DNA of 64,000 bases from assembly GCA_003216465.1 (NCBI GenBank), contig QCIU01000003.1, forward strand, positions 62,001-126,000, written 5' to 3'. This document shows, piece by piece, positions 29,132 through 39,646 of this stretch; within the stretch, counting starts at the first letter, position 1, and each line of letters starts with the position of its first letter. Source of the stretch: Prochlorococcus sp. AG-402-N10. Lineage in GTDB: Bacteria > Cyanobacteriota > Cyanobacteriia > PCC-6307 > Cyanobiaceae. The position numbers were made by a program, and so were the translations under genes. The notes beneath the pieces were generated by a model. That model ran no database searches. It saw only the letters and a list, made by a program, of their open reading frames with translations, and was not told the DNA's origin.

Positions 29132-30103
29132 GTGTCCGGTTGGATCCTCATTATTTTCTTATTATTATTAGGGGGTTTAATTTCAACATTAGGCGACTTA
29201 TTAGGTTCTAAGATTGGTAAAGCTAGATTAAGTATCTTAAAGTTAAGACCAAAAAAAACTGCAATTTTAATTACAGTTTTGACAGGGAGTTTGATAAGCG
29301 CATCATCATTATCTCTAATGTTATTAGTAAATAGGCAGTTAAGGGTTGGGCTTTTTAGATTAGGAGACCTACAGCAAAAACTTCAGGAAAGTAAAGAACT
29401 TTTGATACCCTTAAAAAAGGAAAGGGAAAAACTTGAAAATAAAATTCAAGGTAAAGAGACAGAATTAAAACAATTAGAGAAAAATATAATTGCACTTAGA
29501 AATGGACAGTTTGTAATAAGAAGTGGCCAGTCTTTAATTATTTCAGAGATTGATTCAAGTAATAAGGAAGATATTAAAGCTCAAATAGAAAAAATCATTA
29601 TCAAGGCAAATATATTTACTCACAAAATAGTTAAACCAAAAAGTAAAGAGATCAAGAATTTATTATTACTAAGAAAAAATCATATCGAAGAGTTGCAAAA
29701 AACCATCTTAAAAGGGGGTGATTGGGTAATTAATATAAAGTCTGTGAGGAATGTTTTAAGAGGAGAAAATTTTGTTTATGCTTTCCCGGAAATAACAAAA
29801 AATAAAATAATAGTAAAAAAAGGAGAGAAAATTACAAAAATTAACTTTAACCATGAAGACTTTAATAAAAAAGATTTTGGAGATAAGGTGAATTTTTTGT
29901 TGTCTTCAAGTTTGGCAGAAATGAAAAGAAGAGGTTCACTGATAAATGAAATTAAATTACGAAGCGATTCTATAAAAGAGTTAAGAGACTTATTAAGTAA
30001 AAATGATAAAACTAAATTTGAGTTAGAAGCAGTTTCTTTGAGAAATAGTAAAACAGTTCAACCTGTCATTGTTGAATTAAATATAAATTATCCAAATTCT
30101 TAA
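29132..30103 (+). CDS. DUF3084 domain protein
   Basis: The 323-residue protein has a GTG start. Two N-terminal membrane helices (about residues 3-24 and 45-67) flank a GSKIGKARLSILKLRPKKTA loop. A long coiled coil follows (about residues 78-125), then a soluble C-terminal domain with NGQFVIRSGQ and a second helical region. This matches DUF3084, a family conserved in cyanobacteria. The function is unknown. It follows ntcA by 52 bp and abuts the next gene with no gap. Confidence 0.8.
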   Translation: MSGWILIIFLLLLGGLISTLGDLLGSKIGKARLSILKLRPKKTAILITVLTGSLISASSLSLMLLVNRQLRVGLFRLGDLQQKLQESKELLIPLKKEREKLENKIQGKETELKQLEKNIIALRNGQFVIRSGQSLIISEIDSSNKEDIKAQIEKIIIKANIFTHKIVKPKSKEIKNLLLLRKNHIEELQKTILKGGDWVINIKSVRNVLRGENFVYAFPEITKNKIIVKKGEKITKINFNHEDFNKKDFGDKVNFLLSSSLAEMKRRGSLINEIKLRSDSIKELRDLLSKNDKTKFELEAVSLRNSKTVQPVIVELNINYPNS

Positions 30104-30541
30104 ATGTCTAAATTCATAGCTATTGATCCGGGTATTTCGAAATGCGGAGTAATAATAGCTGATTGTAAAGAAAAAAAAGTAATTGAAGCAGAAGTTATTG
30201 AAAGTAATTCTTTATTAAAATACATTAAAAAAAAATATCAAAACGAAAATGATCTTCAGTTTTTGATAGGTAACGGAACTAGCAGTTCTTATTATATAAA
30301 AGATTTAAATCAGTTATTGCCTAATTTGGTAATAGCTGAAGAGAAAAATTCAACCTATAGGGCTAAACAAAGATATTTTGAGATTTTTCCTTTAAAAGGA
30401 TTGAAATGTTTTTTACCAAGAGAGATATTTGTTTTAAATAAAAATCTTGATGCTTTAGCCGCCTTAATTATTATGGAAGACTATCTTAAATGTAAATTTC
30501 ATATGAGTGAAACAATTGATACTAAAACTTGGCTGAAATAG
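30104..30541 (+). CDS. RNase H-fold (resolvase-like) protein
   Basis: The 145-residue protein begins MSKFIAIDPGISKCGVIIAD, the first strand of an RNase H or RuvC/YqgF fold with its metal-binding aspartate. It also has an FLIGNGTSS segment and a C-terminal LDALAALIIMEDYL with another acidic pair, as in YqgF relatives. Its exact role is unknown; nuclease activity is plausible. It starts directly after the DUF3084 stop, and the pairing suggests co-expression. Its 3' end overlaps the DUF3146 gene on the other strand by 20 bp. Confidence 0.72.
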   Translation: MSKFIAIDPGISKCGVIIADCKEKKVIEAEVIESNSLLKYIKKKYQNENDLQFLIGNGTSSSYYIKDLNQLLPNLVIAEEKNSTYRAKQRYFEIFPLKGLKCFLPREIFVLNKNLDALAALIIMEDYLKCKFHMSETIDTKTWLK

Positions 30542-30779
30542 TAAATTTATATTCATTTCCTGCTTCTAGTTCATAATCTTTCTTTAAAAGGAAGCGCAGT
30601 AAAGAATCCTCAATTAATGCTCTACCTAAAGGAGGTTGTACAAACAATGTTCCCTTTCCAAAAGACCATGTAAAGTCCCAGTGAAACTGGCTTGCTTTCA
30701 CTTCACCTTTTACTTCTTTTTTAGTAAAACAATACTCTTTTACACTTACATGAGCTATTGTTTCAGGTTTAGCTTTCAT
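30522..30779 (-). CDS. DUF3146 family cyanobacterial protein
   Basis: This 85-residue soluble protein has a mostly beta pattern (FHWDFTWSFGKGTLFVQPPLGRAL), which I recognise as DUF3146. The function is unknown. It lies 3 bp downstream of pth on the minus strand, so it is probably the second gene of that operon. It overlaps the convergent RNase H-like gene by 20 bp. Confidence 0.78.
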   Translation of the reverse strand: MKAKPETIAHVSVKEYCFTKKEVKGEVKASQFHWDFTWSFGKGTLFVQPPLGRALIEDSLLRFLLKKDYELEAGNEYKFTISAKF

Positions 30780-30782
30780 TTA

Positions 30783-31391
30783 TTACTTTTTTACTTTATA
30801 AAAGGAATTTAGCTCATTGATAATATAATCTTCATTTTTAGTATTAAGTTGTTCAAGTGATTCGATTAATTGTTTGTAAACTTCATCTAAAATTAATTTT
30901 TCTCTTAAAGATATGTTTCCTAATACATGAGAGATGGTATTGAAATTTTTGGTTTCCTCGGTATTAGGAGGGGAACCTATTCCAATTTTTATTCTATTGA
31001 AATCTTCAGTATTCAAATGTTTAATTATATTTTTAAGCCCATTATGACCCCCAGAACTCCCTTTTTTCCTAAATCTTATTTTACCTAGAGGAAGATCAAT
31101 ATCATCAACTATTATAAAAAGCTGATCCAAATCGATCTTGTACCAATCTACTATTGCCCTCACGGCTTCTCCACTATTATTCATAAACGTATTTGGCATA
31201 AATAATCTATAAATGCAATTATTTATCTTAAATTCTGAGTACCAACTTTTAAGTTTATTTTTTAAAGTAAATTTTGCGTCATATTTTTCCGAAAAATTAC
31301 CAAGCATTAAAAATCCAATATTATGACGATTATTGATATATTCTTTACCTGGATTTCCCAACCCAATTATAAATTTCTCGTTATTATCCAT
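30783..31391 (-). CDS. pth: Peptidyl-tRNA hydrolase
   Basis: Pth recycles tRNAs from peptidyl-tRNA released by stalled ribosomes. The 202 residues contain GLGNPGKEY with the conserved asparagine, the catalytic histidine in NNRHNIGF, FMPNTFMNNSGEAV, the catalytic aspartate in VDDIDLPLGKIR, and the signature GSSGGHNGLKNI. The length is normal. Confidence 0.97.
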   Translation of the reverse strand: MDNNEKFIIGLGNPGKEYINNRHNIGFLMLGNFSEKYDAKFTLKNKLKSWYSEFKINNCIYRLFMPNTFMNNSGEAVRAIVDWYKIDLDQLFIIVDDIDLPLGKIRFRKKGSSGGHNGLKNIIKHLNTEDFNRIKIGIGSPPNTEETKNFNTISHVLGNISLREKLILDEVYKQLIESLEQLNTKNEDYIINELNSFYKVKK

Positions 31392-31570
31392 TACTAATAT
31401 TCAATAGATTAAATTGATAATTAATAAGATAATATCTTATTTAGCTTTTCAAAAGCTATTAGTATAAAGCTAATAAAATCTAGTTTTTTACTATTAGAAT
31501 TATGAATTTATATTTAGTTTTAAACTTGTTTACATGCAAATTTTAATTATTTAGAAAGATTTGCATTGAT

Positions 31571-31771
31571 TTAGTTACCATTCCAATCAACAGAAAAACC
31601 TTGCAACAACAATGATTGATTATAAATTTGTAAAAGAATAACAAGAAAAACCAATAAAAGTAAACCTATTATTGTCATAACAGGAACAGCTCCCCATCCT
31701 GGAACAACTTTCCCTTGCCCTGAATTCCCGATAGCTTTTAACAAAGTTCCTAAAGCAGTTTTTTGGCCCAT
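31571..31771 (-). CDS. psbH: Photosystem II protein PsbH
   Basis: PsbH is a single-helix subunit near CP47 that helps photosystem II assembly and QA-QB electron transfer. The 66-residue protein starts [12 protein letters not shown], has the conserved [13 protein letters not shown] before the membrane helix (about residues 30-50), and ends in a short lumenal tail. The phosphorylated N-terminal extension of plants is absent, as in cyanobacteria. It is divergent from psbN with an 80-bp gap. Confidence 0.97.
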   Translation of the reverse strand: MGQKTALGTLLKAIGNSGQGKVVPGWGAVPVMTIIGLLLLVFLVILLQIYNQSLLLQGFSVDWNGN

Positions 31772-31851
31772 AGTAATTTTTCTAAATCGTTTATTATTTC
31801 GCTATTGTATAAGAATAAATACATAAATTGTTTACAAACTTAGCAAAATTG

Positions 31852-32004
31852 ATGCAAACTTTATCATCCGCTCCAGATCCAGCAGTTTCTATTGCAGTTA
31901 CAATCCTTGCTTTACTATTGGCCCTCACAGGTTTTGGACTGTGGACAGCTTTCGGCCCCAAAGCAGCAAAATTGACTGATCCATGGGATGATCATGATGA
32001 TTAA
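31852..32004 (+). CDS. psbN: Photosystem II assembly protein PsbN
   Basis: This 50-residue protein starts MQTLSSAPDPAVSIAVTILA and has one membrane helix at about residues 10-32, then FGPKAAKLTDPWDDHDD. PsbN is an assembly factor for photosystem II rather than a permanent subunit. It is encoded opposite psbH, the conserved arrangement in cyanobacteria and plastids. The start follows from the conserved N-terminus. Confidence 0.95.
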   Translation: MQTLSSAPDPAVSIAVTILALLLALTGFGLWTAFGPKAAKLTDPWDDHDD

Positions 32005-32103
32005 GGTTTATTATTTAACCAGCATTCATAAAAGTATTTCAAAATTTACCAAAAATACAAAAAGTAAACTTTTTACCATAAATTAAATATAAATTTAATA
32101 GGA

Positions 32104-32109
32104 TATAAT
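32104..32109 (+). promoter_or_regulatory. psbI -10 box
   Basis: A perfect TATAAT lies 21 bases upstream of the psbI ATG, in the AT-rich gap after psbN. It predicts a short leader and separate transcription of psbI. Confidence 0.5.
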
Positions 32110-32130
32110 TCTGTTAGCACTCGTAATTCT

Positions 32131-32259
32131 ATGCTTGCCTTAAAAATTTCCGTTTACACTATCGTTTTCTTTTTTGTTGGAATATTTCTTTTTGGATTTT
32201 TAGCAAGTGATCCAACTAGAACCCCTAATAGGAAAGATTTAGAAAGCCCACAAGATTAA
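32131..32259 (+). CDS. psbI: Photosystem II protein PsbI
   Basis: The 42-residue protein begins [19 protein letters not shown], a single transmembrane helix, and continues [17 protein letters not shown], the typical PsbI tail. PsbI sits beside D1 and CP43 and stabilises photosystem II. It lies 126 bp after psbN with a -10 consensus upstream, and 27 bp before the LptD-like gene. Confidence 0.96.
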
Positions 32260-32286
32260 TTCATATTTCTATTTTGGCTAATTGAT

Positions 32287-34269
32287 TTGAATATCTTACA
32301 AACTAGAAAATTTATATATTACCTTTTCGTTTTAGTTAATTTATTTAACCCTTTAACTATTTCATCTTTTTCAAAAATACAAAATACAGAATCTTTAGAG
32401 ATAAAGAATCCAAATAACGATAATAAACTTTATTTGAATCACAAGACGTATGAATCATCTTTTTCAGATTATGAGGAAAATTTTTTTAATAATTCAAAAT
32501 TAGTTAAAAACAATTCTTTAAGTAAAGTTAGCCAGTTAGAAATTCAATCAAATACTCAATACCAAGAGAATAATGTTATTTATGCGGAGGGTAATGTTCT
32601 TGTAAATTTTAAAGGTAATATTATAAAGGCAGATAGTCTTGTATACGATAGAGTAAACGAAACTTTTGAAGCCCTTGGTAATATTAAAATCAATATAGGG
32701 AGTCAAGTTTTTAGAGCTGAAAAAATAAAATATGACTTTAAATCTCAAAAGGGACTATTTTTAAAAGTAAAAGGTTTGGTAAAAACAAAAAGTTTCATAG
32801 ATAATCTAGATTTAAAATCTTACAACTCTAATGAAATATCATCAATCCTCTCAACAATTTCTAAGAAAAGAGTTTCTCATACTCCAGATGGAATTAATAA
32901 TTGGATTTTCTATACAGATGAATTAAAAATAGAAAATGATCAATGGACAGCAAGAGAAGCTTTTTTTACAAATGATTTACTTGAATCAGGTCAGGTTAAA
33001 TTCAAAATAAACAAATTGAAAATTACTCCAAAAAATGATGAATTAAAAATAAAATCAGCGCTAAGCTTTCTTATACTAGAAGATAAATTACCAATCCCCT
33101 TTTGGTTTGGTAATAGAACATTGAATAAATCAAAAGAATGTTTTTTTTGCTTTAATACTAAATATTATTTAGGCTTTGATAATGTAGATAGAGATGGATA
33201 TTTTATCGGAAGGAAATTAAATTCAAGTAAGATATCGGATAATTTTACTCTTACTCTTGAACCACAATTTTTGATTCAAAGATCCCTTCAGGGATATACA
33301 AAAAGCTTTGTCAAAAAAGGCGCTTCAGTAACTTCTGAAAAATCAAAAAGAGATACCTCTTTTTTGGATTATTTTTCTTTAAGTTCTGAGTTGAAAGGAA
33401 AAATTAATAATTGGGATCTTAAAATTGATAAGAAAATTTATTCTTTTGATTCTGAAAAATTTTTGGACGCTTTGAGAGTAAAGGTTGATTTAACTAAGGA
33501 AATTGATTTTTTAAATTCAGAATGGGATAAAAGTTTTTATGGTGTATACAGAGATAGAATTTGGAATGGTTCAATAGGTGAATCAGAAATATATTTAGGT
33601 TTTGGATCAAAGCTATCGAAAAGTAATACATGGAAAGTAAATGGAATAACGACGACAGAAAAATTCACTATGGGTTTGGGTAAATTTACAGGCGAGGCAT
33701 TACTAAGTGAAAATTTAGTTACTAGCTATAAAGGCAGCTTGTTTTATTCATTAGAACAGAAGTTCCCCATAAAAGTTAAAGAAACTGAAAATAAGTTTGT
33801 TGATAAATCATTTAATTATATTTTTGAGCCAGTAAAACAAGGAATTAATATTAATACCAAATTAGCTGCTTTATATTCTATTTATGAGAATAATCATCAT
33901 CAGGAGTATTTTGGTTTTGGGGCAGGACCTGAAATTGTTTTTGGGGATTTCCAAAAAAAATATTTTGATTATACGAGAATAAAGTTATTCCCTTTTTATA
34001 GGATTAAAGGAGGAGATAGTATTTTTAAATTTGATCAAATTTCTGATAAGTTCACTTTAGATGTTGCTTACGATCAACAATTATACGGGCCAATACTTCT
34101 TAAGACTAATGGTACTATCAATTTAGATAGCGATTCAAAAAGTTACGGCGATTTTATTAACTCAAAAATATCACTTAATTGGAAAAAAAGATCTTATGAA
34201 TTAGGGGTTTTTTATCAACCTCATAATCAATCAGGAGGTATAAACTTTGCCTTATATGGTTTTGAATAG
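32287..34269 (+). CDS. LptD/OstA-like outer-membrane protein (DUF3769 type)
   Basis: This 660-residue protein with a TTG start has an N-terminal hydrophobic signal (YYLFVLVNLFNPL), then an OstA/LptA-like repeat domain at about residues 90-165 (YAEGNVLVNFKG, LVYDRVNETFEALGN). A long beta-rich C-terminus follows and ends in an aromatic residue two from the end (LYGFE). This architecture fits the cyanobacterial LptD-like protein, predicted to insert lipopolysaccharide into the outer membrane. The exact role is inferred. The stop abuts the leuD stop on the opposite strand. Confidence 0.78.
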   Translation: MNILQTRKFIYYLFVLVNLFNPLTISSFSKIQNTESLEIKNPNNDNKLYLNHKTYESSFSDYEENFFNNSKLVKNNSLSKVSQLEIQSNTQYQENNVIYAEGNVLVNFKGNIIKADSLVYDRVNETFEALGNIKINIGSQVFRAEKIKYDFKSQKGLFLKVKGLVKTKSFIDNLDLKSYNSNEISSILSTISKKRVSHTPDGINNWIFYTDELKIENDQWTAREAFFTNDLLESGQVKFKINKLKITPKNDELKIKSALSFLILEDKLPIPFWFGNRTLNKSKECFFCFNTKYYLGFDNVDRDGYFIGRKLNSSKISDNFTLTLEPQFLIQRSLQGYTKSFVKKGASVTSEKSKRDTSFLDYFSLSSELKGKINNWDLKIDKKIYSFDSEKFLDALRVKVDLTKEIDFLNSEWDKSFYGVYRDRIWNGSIGESEIYLGFGSKLSKSNTWKVNGITTTEKFTMGLGKFTGEALLSENLVTSYKGSLFYSLEQKFPIKVKETENKFVDKSFNYIFEPVKQGININTKLAALYSIYENNHHQEYFGFGAGPEIVFGDFQKKYFDYTRIKLFPFYRIKGGDSIFKFDQISDKFTLDVAYDQQLYGPILLKTNGTINLDSDSKSYGDFINSKISLNWKKRSYELGVFYQPHNQSGGINFALYGFE

Positions 34270-34893
34270 TTAAAAATATTTATTATTAAATTTCAAGTAA
34301 GGTAGATCATTCATTTTTTTATCAATTAAATTTGTATTCTCAAGAAGTGTTGAGGTCGCGTCCCACTTACCAGATAAAAACATGTTTTTCGCAGATTCTT
34401 TGATCCCAAGATTGACAGTAAGCAAATCTGATTTAACTTCTGATTTGGCAATATCTATCTCTAGAAATAAATTATGTTCACTTTTATGATGTTGGATTTT
34501 TTTTATCAACTCTTTTGAAAGCGTATAACAAGGGATCCCAATCGCAATACAATTACTGTAAAAAATTTCCGCAAAGCTTTCGCCTATTATTGCTTTGATC
34601 CCCCATCTCATAAGTGCTTGGGGAGCATGCTCTCTGCTAGATCCACAGCCAAAATTACTATTTACTATTAATATTGAGGATTCTTCATTAGATTTTAAAT
34701 CAAAGGGATGCATGCCTTTAAGATTTTTTCTGTCATCTGCAAAAACAGATTTTGCTAAATAATCGAAATTGACGCACTTTAAAAAACGGGCTGGAATTAT
34801 ACGATCGGTATCAATATCATCACCAATTAATGATATTGATTTCCCAGCTATTTTTGATATTTTTCCTAATGGGGGCTGGAAATTATCTTTCAT
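34270..34893 (-). CDS. leuD: 3-isopropylmalate dehydratase small subunit
   Basis: LeuD is the swivelling subunit that, with LeuC, isomerises isopropylmalate in leucine synthesis. The 207 residues carry the family segment [15 protein letters not shown] and the loop [15 protein letters not shown]. The ATG overlaps the leuC TGA by four bases, so the two subunits are made together. Confidence 0.96.
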   Translation of the reverse strand: MKDNFQPPLGKISKIAGKSISLIGDDIDTDRIIPARFLKCVNFDYLAKSVFADDRKNLKGMHPFDLKSNEESSILIVNSNFGCGSSREHAPQALMRWGIKAIIGESFAEIFYSNCIAIGIPCYTLSKELIKKIQHHKSEHNLFLEIDIAKSEVKSDLLTVNLGIKESAKNMFLSGKWDATSTLLENTNLIDKKMNDLPYLKFNNKYF

Positions 34894-36299
34894 TTTTTTA
34901 TAAATTCTCTGACATCACTCACTTTTCCAGCTATCGCAGCAGCAGCTACCATCGCAGGACTCATTAAGAGTGTTCTTCCACTTGGCGAACCTTGTCTACC
35001 TTTAAAATTTCTATTGCTAGAACTGGCACTTACTTGATTCCCTATAAGTTTGTCCGAATTCATTGCTAAACACATCGAGCAACCCGGCTCTCTCCACTGA
35101 AAACCAGCTTTTATAAATATCTTATCAAGGCCTTCTCCTTTTGCCTCTTTAGCAACTTTCTCTGATCCTGGCACTACAAATGCCTTAAGATTGGGCGCTA
35201 CTTTTTGATTCTCTAATATGCTGGCGGCAACTCTAAGGTCACTTAATCTCCCATTTGTACAGCTACCTATAAAACAAACATCAATGGGGGTATCTTTAAT
35301 TGTTTGTCCTGGCTCGAAACCCATATATTCATAAGCCTCTCCTGCAATAAATTGATCGTTTGGATGGATCTCCTTTAATGAGGGGATTTTTTGATTTATA
35401 CCTATACTTTGTCCTGGGGTAATACCCCAGGTAACAGTAGGCTCTACTCTGGAAGCATCAAACTTAATTACATCATCAAAAGTAGAATTTTCATCACTTT
35501 TTAATGATTCCCACCACTCAACAGCTTTATTCCAATTTATATTTTGAGGGGAGTGTAATCTATCTTTGATATAAATAAATGTTTTTTCATCAGGATTTAT
35601 GTAGCCGCATCTTGCTCCTCCTTCAATAGACATATTGCATATGGTCATTCTCTCCTCCATGGACAATTCGCTTATAGCAGGACCGGCAAATTCATAGGCA
35701 TAACCCACTCCAGCTTTTACTCCAAGTTGATTAATTATATGCAGAACTAAGTCTTTAGCGTAAACTCCATTTGATAATGTATTTTCACACCAAATTTGTC
35801 TTACTTTGAGTTTGTTCATAGCTATAGTTTGACTAGCAAGTACATCTCTTACTTGGCTTGTGCCAATGCCAAAAGCAATTGATCCAAAGGCCCCGTGAGT
35901 TGATGTATGAGAATCTCCGCAAGCGATAGTCATCCCTGGTTGCGTTAGTCCAAGTTCTGGAGCTACTACATGAACAATCCCTTGATTGCCGCTACCTATA
36001 TTATAAAATTTGATTTTGTGCTTAATACAATTCTTTTCTAAAGTGTTAATCATTTGTTCGGCAAGATCGTCTTTAAAAGGTCTGCTTTGATTATCTGTTG
36101 GAACAATATGATCAACCGTTGCAACAGTTCTACTTGGGAATTTTACTTTTAAATTTTTATCTTTTAAAGCTTCGAATGCTTGTGGACTAGTCACTTCGTG
36201 AATAAGATGAAGACCAATAAAGATTTGATCAGAACCACCTGGAAGACTTACAACCTTATGTAAATCCCAAACTTTATCAAATAAGGTATTGTGGCTCAA
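34890..36299 (-). CDS. leuC: 3-isopropylmalate dehydratase large subunit
   Basis: LeuC carries the 4Fe-4S cluster of isopropylmalate isomerase. The 469-residue aconitase-family protein has [14 protein letters not shown] and the cluster cysteines in IGSCTNGR and [11 protein letters not shown]. The C-terminus [16 protein letters not shown] is typical. It follows cinA by 13 bp and overlaps leuD, within a glyA-cinA-leuC-leuD operon. Confidence 0.98.
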   Translation of the reverse strand: MSHNTLFDKVWDLHKVVSLPGGSDQIFIGLHLIHEVTSPQAFEALKDKNLKVKFPSRTVATVDHIVPTDNQSRPFKDDLAEQMINTLEKNCIKHKIKFYNIGSGNQGIVHVVAPELGLTQPGMTIACGDSHTSTHGAFGSIAFGIGTSQVRDVLASQTIAMNKLKVRQIWCENTLSNGVYAKDLVLHIINQLGVKAGVGYAYEFAGPAISELSMEERMTICNMSIEGGARCGYINPDEKTFIYIKDRLHSPQNINWNKAVEWWESLKSDENSTFDDVIKFDASRVEPTVTWGITPGQSIGINQKIPSLKEIHPNDQFIAGEAYEYMGFEPGQTIKDTPIDVCFIGSCTNGRLSDLRVAASILENQKVAPNLKAFVVPGSEKVAKEAKGEGLDKIFIKAGFQWREPGCSMCLAMNSDKLIGNQVSASSSNRNFKGRQGSPSGRTLLMSPAMVAAAAIAGKVSDVREFIKK

Positions 36300-36312
36300 T
36301 TTGAATAAATAA

Positions 36313-37614
36313 TTATTTACTATTAGATAATAAGATTAATCTAAGACTGTTTAAACACTCATTTACACTTAGTGTTTGAATCTCAAGTCTATTTCTGGTG
36401 GAACCAAAATTTTTTTTGATATTTGTAATATGATCATTTGGTCCTGAAATTGAAATATAAACCAATCCAACTGGCTTATATTTACTGCCTCCGTTTGGAC
36501 CAGCAATACCACTAATTGAAATTGCCCAATCAGAATTTAGTTTTTTTCTCACATTAATTGCCATAATTTCAGCTACCTCTTTAGAAACAGCTCCATTTTT
36601 TTTTATCAATTCTCCAGGAATATTTAATAATGATTTTTTAATTTCATCACTATAGGAAATAATGCTTCCTTTAAATACTTTTGATGATCCTGCTATTGAG
36701 GTAATAGATGAAGATAATAGTCCCCCAGTACAGGATTCGGCAAACACTAGAGATTGTTTTCTTTTTAGCAATTCTTTTATTAAAATGCTGGATAAATTAT
36801 CCTCATTTTCTCCAAATATAAATTTTGAAAATCCTTTTTGTAATTCTTCTTTAATTGGCTTAATAATATTTTTTGCTTTTAATTTAGTTTTTGCCTTAGC
36901 TGTGATTCTGAGCTTAACTTCTCCTAAGTTTGCGTATGGAGCCACAGTGGGGTTTTTTAGTTTAAGGAGATTAGTAATCTTTTCTGAGAGAGCAGACTCT
37001 GATATCCCTGCAAATTTAAGGGTATTTGAGAAAAATATATGATCATCTGAAAAATTTTTTTTAATATATTCGAATGCAGTTTCTTGCCACATTGTTTTTA
37101 GTTCACTTGGCACACCTGGAAAAGTGAGGATAGTAAAACCTTTTATGGGCTCCCATATCATTCCTGGTGCAGTACCTCTTGGATTATTAATTATTTGAGC
37201 ATTGTTTGGAAAAAAACATTGTTTTTTTAGAATAGAATTATCTAGATTTTCATTTGAATATGAAAGCTTTTGTTTTATTTCATCCCATAAATATTGTCTT
37301 TTATAAAGAGAGGCATTAAAAGACTTTGCAATGGATTCAGTCGTCAAGTCATCTGGAGTCGGACCTAACCCACCCGTAGTAATTAATAGATTACTTCTTA
37401 AAGATATTTCTTTCACTACTGTACTTATCCTTTTGGAATTATCTCCTACAGTTGATTGCCTGAAATGATTAAGTCCTAATGAACATAACTCTTCCGAGAT
37501 CCATTGAGCATTAGTATTTACTATATTTCCTAAAAGTAATTCACTTCCTATAGAAAGTATTTCAACCCCTTTAGATTGAGGATCATTTGATTGATTGTTC
37601 AAGTTTACCTTCAT
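36313..37614 (-). CDS. cinA: CinA family protein (nicotinamide-nucleotide amidohydrolase type)
   Basis: The 433 residues combine an N-terminal MoCF-like domain ([32 protein letters not shown]) with a C-terminal CinA amidase domain ([27 protein letters not shown]). Such proteins can recycle nicotinamide mononucleotide, and some relatives have ADP-ribose pyrophosphatase activity. Its ATG lies 32 bp inside the end of glyA, an unusually long overlap. A slightly later start near KGVEILSIG would also give a whole domain. Confidence 0.93.
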   Translation of the reverse strand: MKVNLNNQSNDPQSKGVEILSIGSELLLGNIVNTNAQWISEELCSLGLNHFRQSTVGDNSKRISTVVKEISLRSNLLITTGGLGPTPDDLTTESIAKSFNASLYKRQYLWDEIKQKLSYSNENLDNSILKKQCFFPNNAQIINNPRGTAPGMIWEPIKGFTILTFPGVPSELKTMWQETAFEYIKKNFSDDHIFFSNTLKFAGISESALSEKITNLLKLKNPTVAPYANLGEVKLRITAKAKTKLKAKNIIKPIKEELQKGFSKFIFGENEDNLSSILIKELLKRKQSLVFAESCTGGLLSSSITSIAGSSKVFKGSIISYSDEIKKSLLNIPGELIKKNGAVSKEVAEIMAINVRKKLNSDWAISISGIAGPNGGSKYKPVGLVYISISGPNDHITNIKKNFGSTRNRLEIQTLSVNECLNSLRLILLSNSK

Positions 37615-38854
37615 AAAGAGGGAAACGGTTACATAGAGTTAATACTCTTTCTTTGCATTTTTTTTCTATTAATAGATCATCAGGATTAAGTAATCTATCA
37701 GCGATAATTTCTCCGACTTCAATAAATGCTTGTTCATTGAAACCCCTAGTGGTTAATGCTGCAGTTCCTAATCTTAAACCACTTGTAACAAAAGGTGATT
37801 CAGGATCAAAGGGAACAGTATTTTTATTCGCAGTTATATTAACTTCACTTACTAGCAAGTCAGCAACTTTACCTGTCATCTTAATACTTCTTAAGTCAAG
37901 TAAAACAATATGATTATCAGTACCTCCACTGACAATATTTATTCCTCTTTTGATTAAAGTTGACGAAAGGATTTTTGCATTATTTATAACTTGTTTTGAA
38001 TAACTTATAAAATTGACTTGTAATGCTTCTCCAAAGGCAACAGCTTTAGCTGCAATAATATGTTCTAAAGGCCCTCCTTGAGTCCCAGGGAAAACAGATT
38101 TATCAAATTTCTTGCCAAATTCTTTATCTTTACATAAAATCAATCCTCCTCTTGGACCTCTTAAAGTCTTATGCGTTGTAGTAGTTACCACATCACAATA
38201 TGGAATTGGATTAGGGTGAAGTTTACTTGCTACGAGTCCAGCTATATGAGCGATATCCGCCATTAGAAAAGCCCCAACTTCATCTGCAATGCTTCTGAAT
38301 GCTTCAAAATTAATTATTCTTGGATAAGCAGAATATCCACAAATAATTAGTTTTGGTTTTGTAGCTAAAGCAATCTCTCTTATTGAGTCAAAATTTAATT
38401 TGTGTGTTTCCCTATCAACTCCATAATGCACGGCATTGAACCACTTACCACTCATATTAACTGGGGATCCATGGGTTAAATGCCCACCATGAGACAAATC
38501 CATTCCTAAGATAGTATCTCCAGGGTTAAGCAAACTTAAAAAAACAGCTGCATTTGCTTGTGCTCCACTATGAGGCTGAACATTTGCCCAATCTGCGTCA
38601 AAAAGTAGTTTGGCTCTCTCGATTGCTAGCTCCTCAATCTCATCAACAAATTCACAACCACCGTAATATCTTTTTTGAGGAAGACCTTCAGCATATTTAT
38701 TTGTTAAAACCGAACCTTGGGCCTGCATTACTGCTATTGATGCAAAATTTTCGCTAGCGATTAACTCAAGATGTGTTTCTTGCCTATTCTTTTCTGAACT
38801 AATTAATTTAGATATTTTTGAATCACTTTTGTTAAGATCTTGAAGAATATTCAT
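37583..38854 (-). CDS. glyA: Serine hydroxymethyltransferase
   Basis: GlyA interconverts serine and glycine and supplies methylene-tetrahydrofolate. The 423-residue PLP enzyme has LIASENFAS, the [15 protein letters not shown] stretch, and the PLP-lysine motif [15 protein letters not shown]. It is the first gene of a minus-strand run (glyA, cinA, leuC, leuD), and a 78-bp gap to tRNA-Arg should hold the promoter. Confidence 0.98.
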   Translation of the reverse strand: MNILQDLNKSDSKISKLISSEKNRQETHLELIASENFASIAVMQAQGSVLTNKYAEGLPQKRYYGGCEFVDEIEELAIERAKLLFDADWANVQPHSGAQANAAVFLSLLNPGDTILGMDLSHGGHLTHGSPVNMSGKWFNAVHYGVDRETHKLNFDSIREIALATKPKLIICGYSAYPRIINFEAFRSIADEVGAFLMADIAHIAGLVASKLHPNPIPYCDVVTTTTHKTLRGPRGGLILCKDKEFGKKFDKSVFPGTQGGPLEHIIAAKAVAFGEALQVNFISYSKQVINNAKILSSTLIKRGINIVSGGTDNHIVLLDLRSIKMTGKVADLLVSEVNITANKNTVPFDPESPFVTSGLRLGTAALTTRGFNEQAFIEVGEIIADRLLNPDDLLIEKKCKERVLTLCNRFPLYEGKLEQSIK

Positions 38855-38932
38855 TAAAATTAAGAGAAGTTATACATTAAATATAAACGATATTTTATAG
38901 GGAAATATAAAAAAAATATTTCATAATTTTAA

Positions 38933-39006
38933 CGCGCCTGGAGAGATTCGAACTCCCGACACCCTGATCCGTAGTCAGGTGCTCTAATCCACTGAGCTAC
39001 AGGCGC
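38933..39006 (-). tRNA. trnR: tRNA-Arg (anticodon ACG)
   Basis: Read on the minus strand, the gene has the acceptor pair GCGCCTG and CAGGCGC, a D-loop with AGTGGATTAGA, the anticodon loop CTACGGA giving ACG (inosine-modified), a short variable loop and the T-loop TTCGAAT. The discriminator base is G. CCA is not encoded. Confidence 0.97.
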
Positions 39007-39095
39007 ATATTTATGTAATATCTCTGGTACTGGGTCTCTTAGTCAACTAGATTTCAGCTAAACTGTCTAATATTAACAATCTTAATTTCATAATT

Positions 39096-39347
39096 ATGCC
39101 TATTAAATGGTATGGCAATGGTGATTCGGAAGATCCCACTTACAAACATTTCTCCCGAATAGTAAATTTTGTAATTCATTGCATGATATTCACTGCAGTT
39201 GTAAGTGGAACTTGGCTTTTTAAAGAGATTAAACATGACTTAGTTTTTTTCAATAATTTTGCAATTGCGTGGGCTGTTATTCTCTTATCACATTTAATTT
39301 TCGTATTTGTAAAAAAACCAAAAGATTATAAAAAACAATCAATTTAG
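39096..39347 (+). CDS. Small two-helix membrane protein, function unknown
   Basis: The 83-residue protein has two predicted membrane helices (about residues 22-42 and 49-71) joined by a short charged loop, and a basic C-terminal tail. The N-terminus is polar (MPIKWYGNGDSEDP). It looks like a conserved picocyanobacterial protein of unknown function. It lies 10 bp upstream of the DUF3181 gene and is likely co-transcribed with it. An overlapping minus-strand frame here is a shadow. Confidence 0.7.
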   Translation: MPIKWYGNGDSEDPTYKHFSRIVNFVIHCMIFTAVVSGTWLFKEIKHDLVFFNNFAIAWAVILLSHLIFVFVKKPKDYKKQSI

Positions 39348-39357
39348 GTTTTAAATT

Positions 39358-39639
39358 ATGAATTCTCAGTTGCTAATTAGTGATCTAGAAGAAATTATTT
39401 CGGAAACAATTTTTATAAAGATTGAAAAATGGAATCTTTATCTTGGTGATGCAGGTCTTGCAAGAAATCTAGCGCTTGAATGCATTAGAAATTTAGATAA
39501 AGGTAGTCATGAGGCTGCAAAACTAAGTTTAAATGCGATTAAAGTGAAAATTGGTAATGGAACTGAAACAATTCTTTTATCCAAGATGGTAACTTCATCA
39601 CAAATCTTTGACTTAGAGCAAATACTTGATAGTTTGTAA
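39358..39639 (+). CDS. DUF3181 family cyanobacterial protein
   Basis: This 93-residue soluble protein has a conserved KWNLYLGDAGLARNLALECIR segment and a DLEQILDSL end, which I recognise as DUF3181. The function is unknown. It is second in a two-gene plus-strand run after a small membrane protein, and it ends 7 bp from the convergent murJ stop. Confidence 0.75.
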   Translation: MNSQLLISDLEEIISETIFIKIEKWNLYLGDAGLARNLALECIRNLDKGSHEAAKLSLNAIKVKIGNGTETILLSKMVTSSQIFDLEQILDSL

Positions 39640-39646
39640 ATTTTAA

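Noticed and set aside
36662-37042. 126-codon plus-strand ORF opposite cinA
   Set aside because: It is antisense to a conserved cinA domain and has no recognisable motif.
39054-39236. 60-codon minus-strand ORF overlapping the small membrane protein gene at 39096
   Set aside because: The plus-strand frame is longer, has two membrane helices and pairs with the DUF3181 gene; the minus-strand frame has no support.
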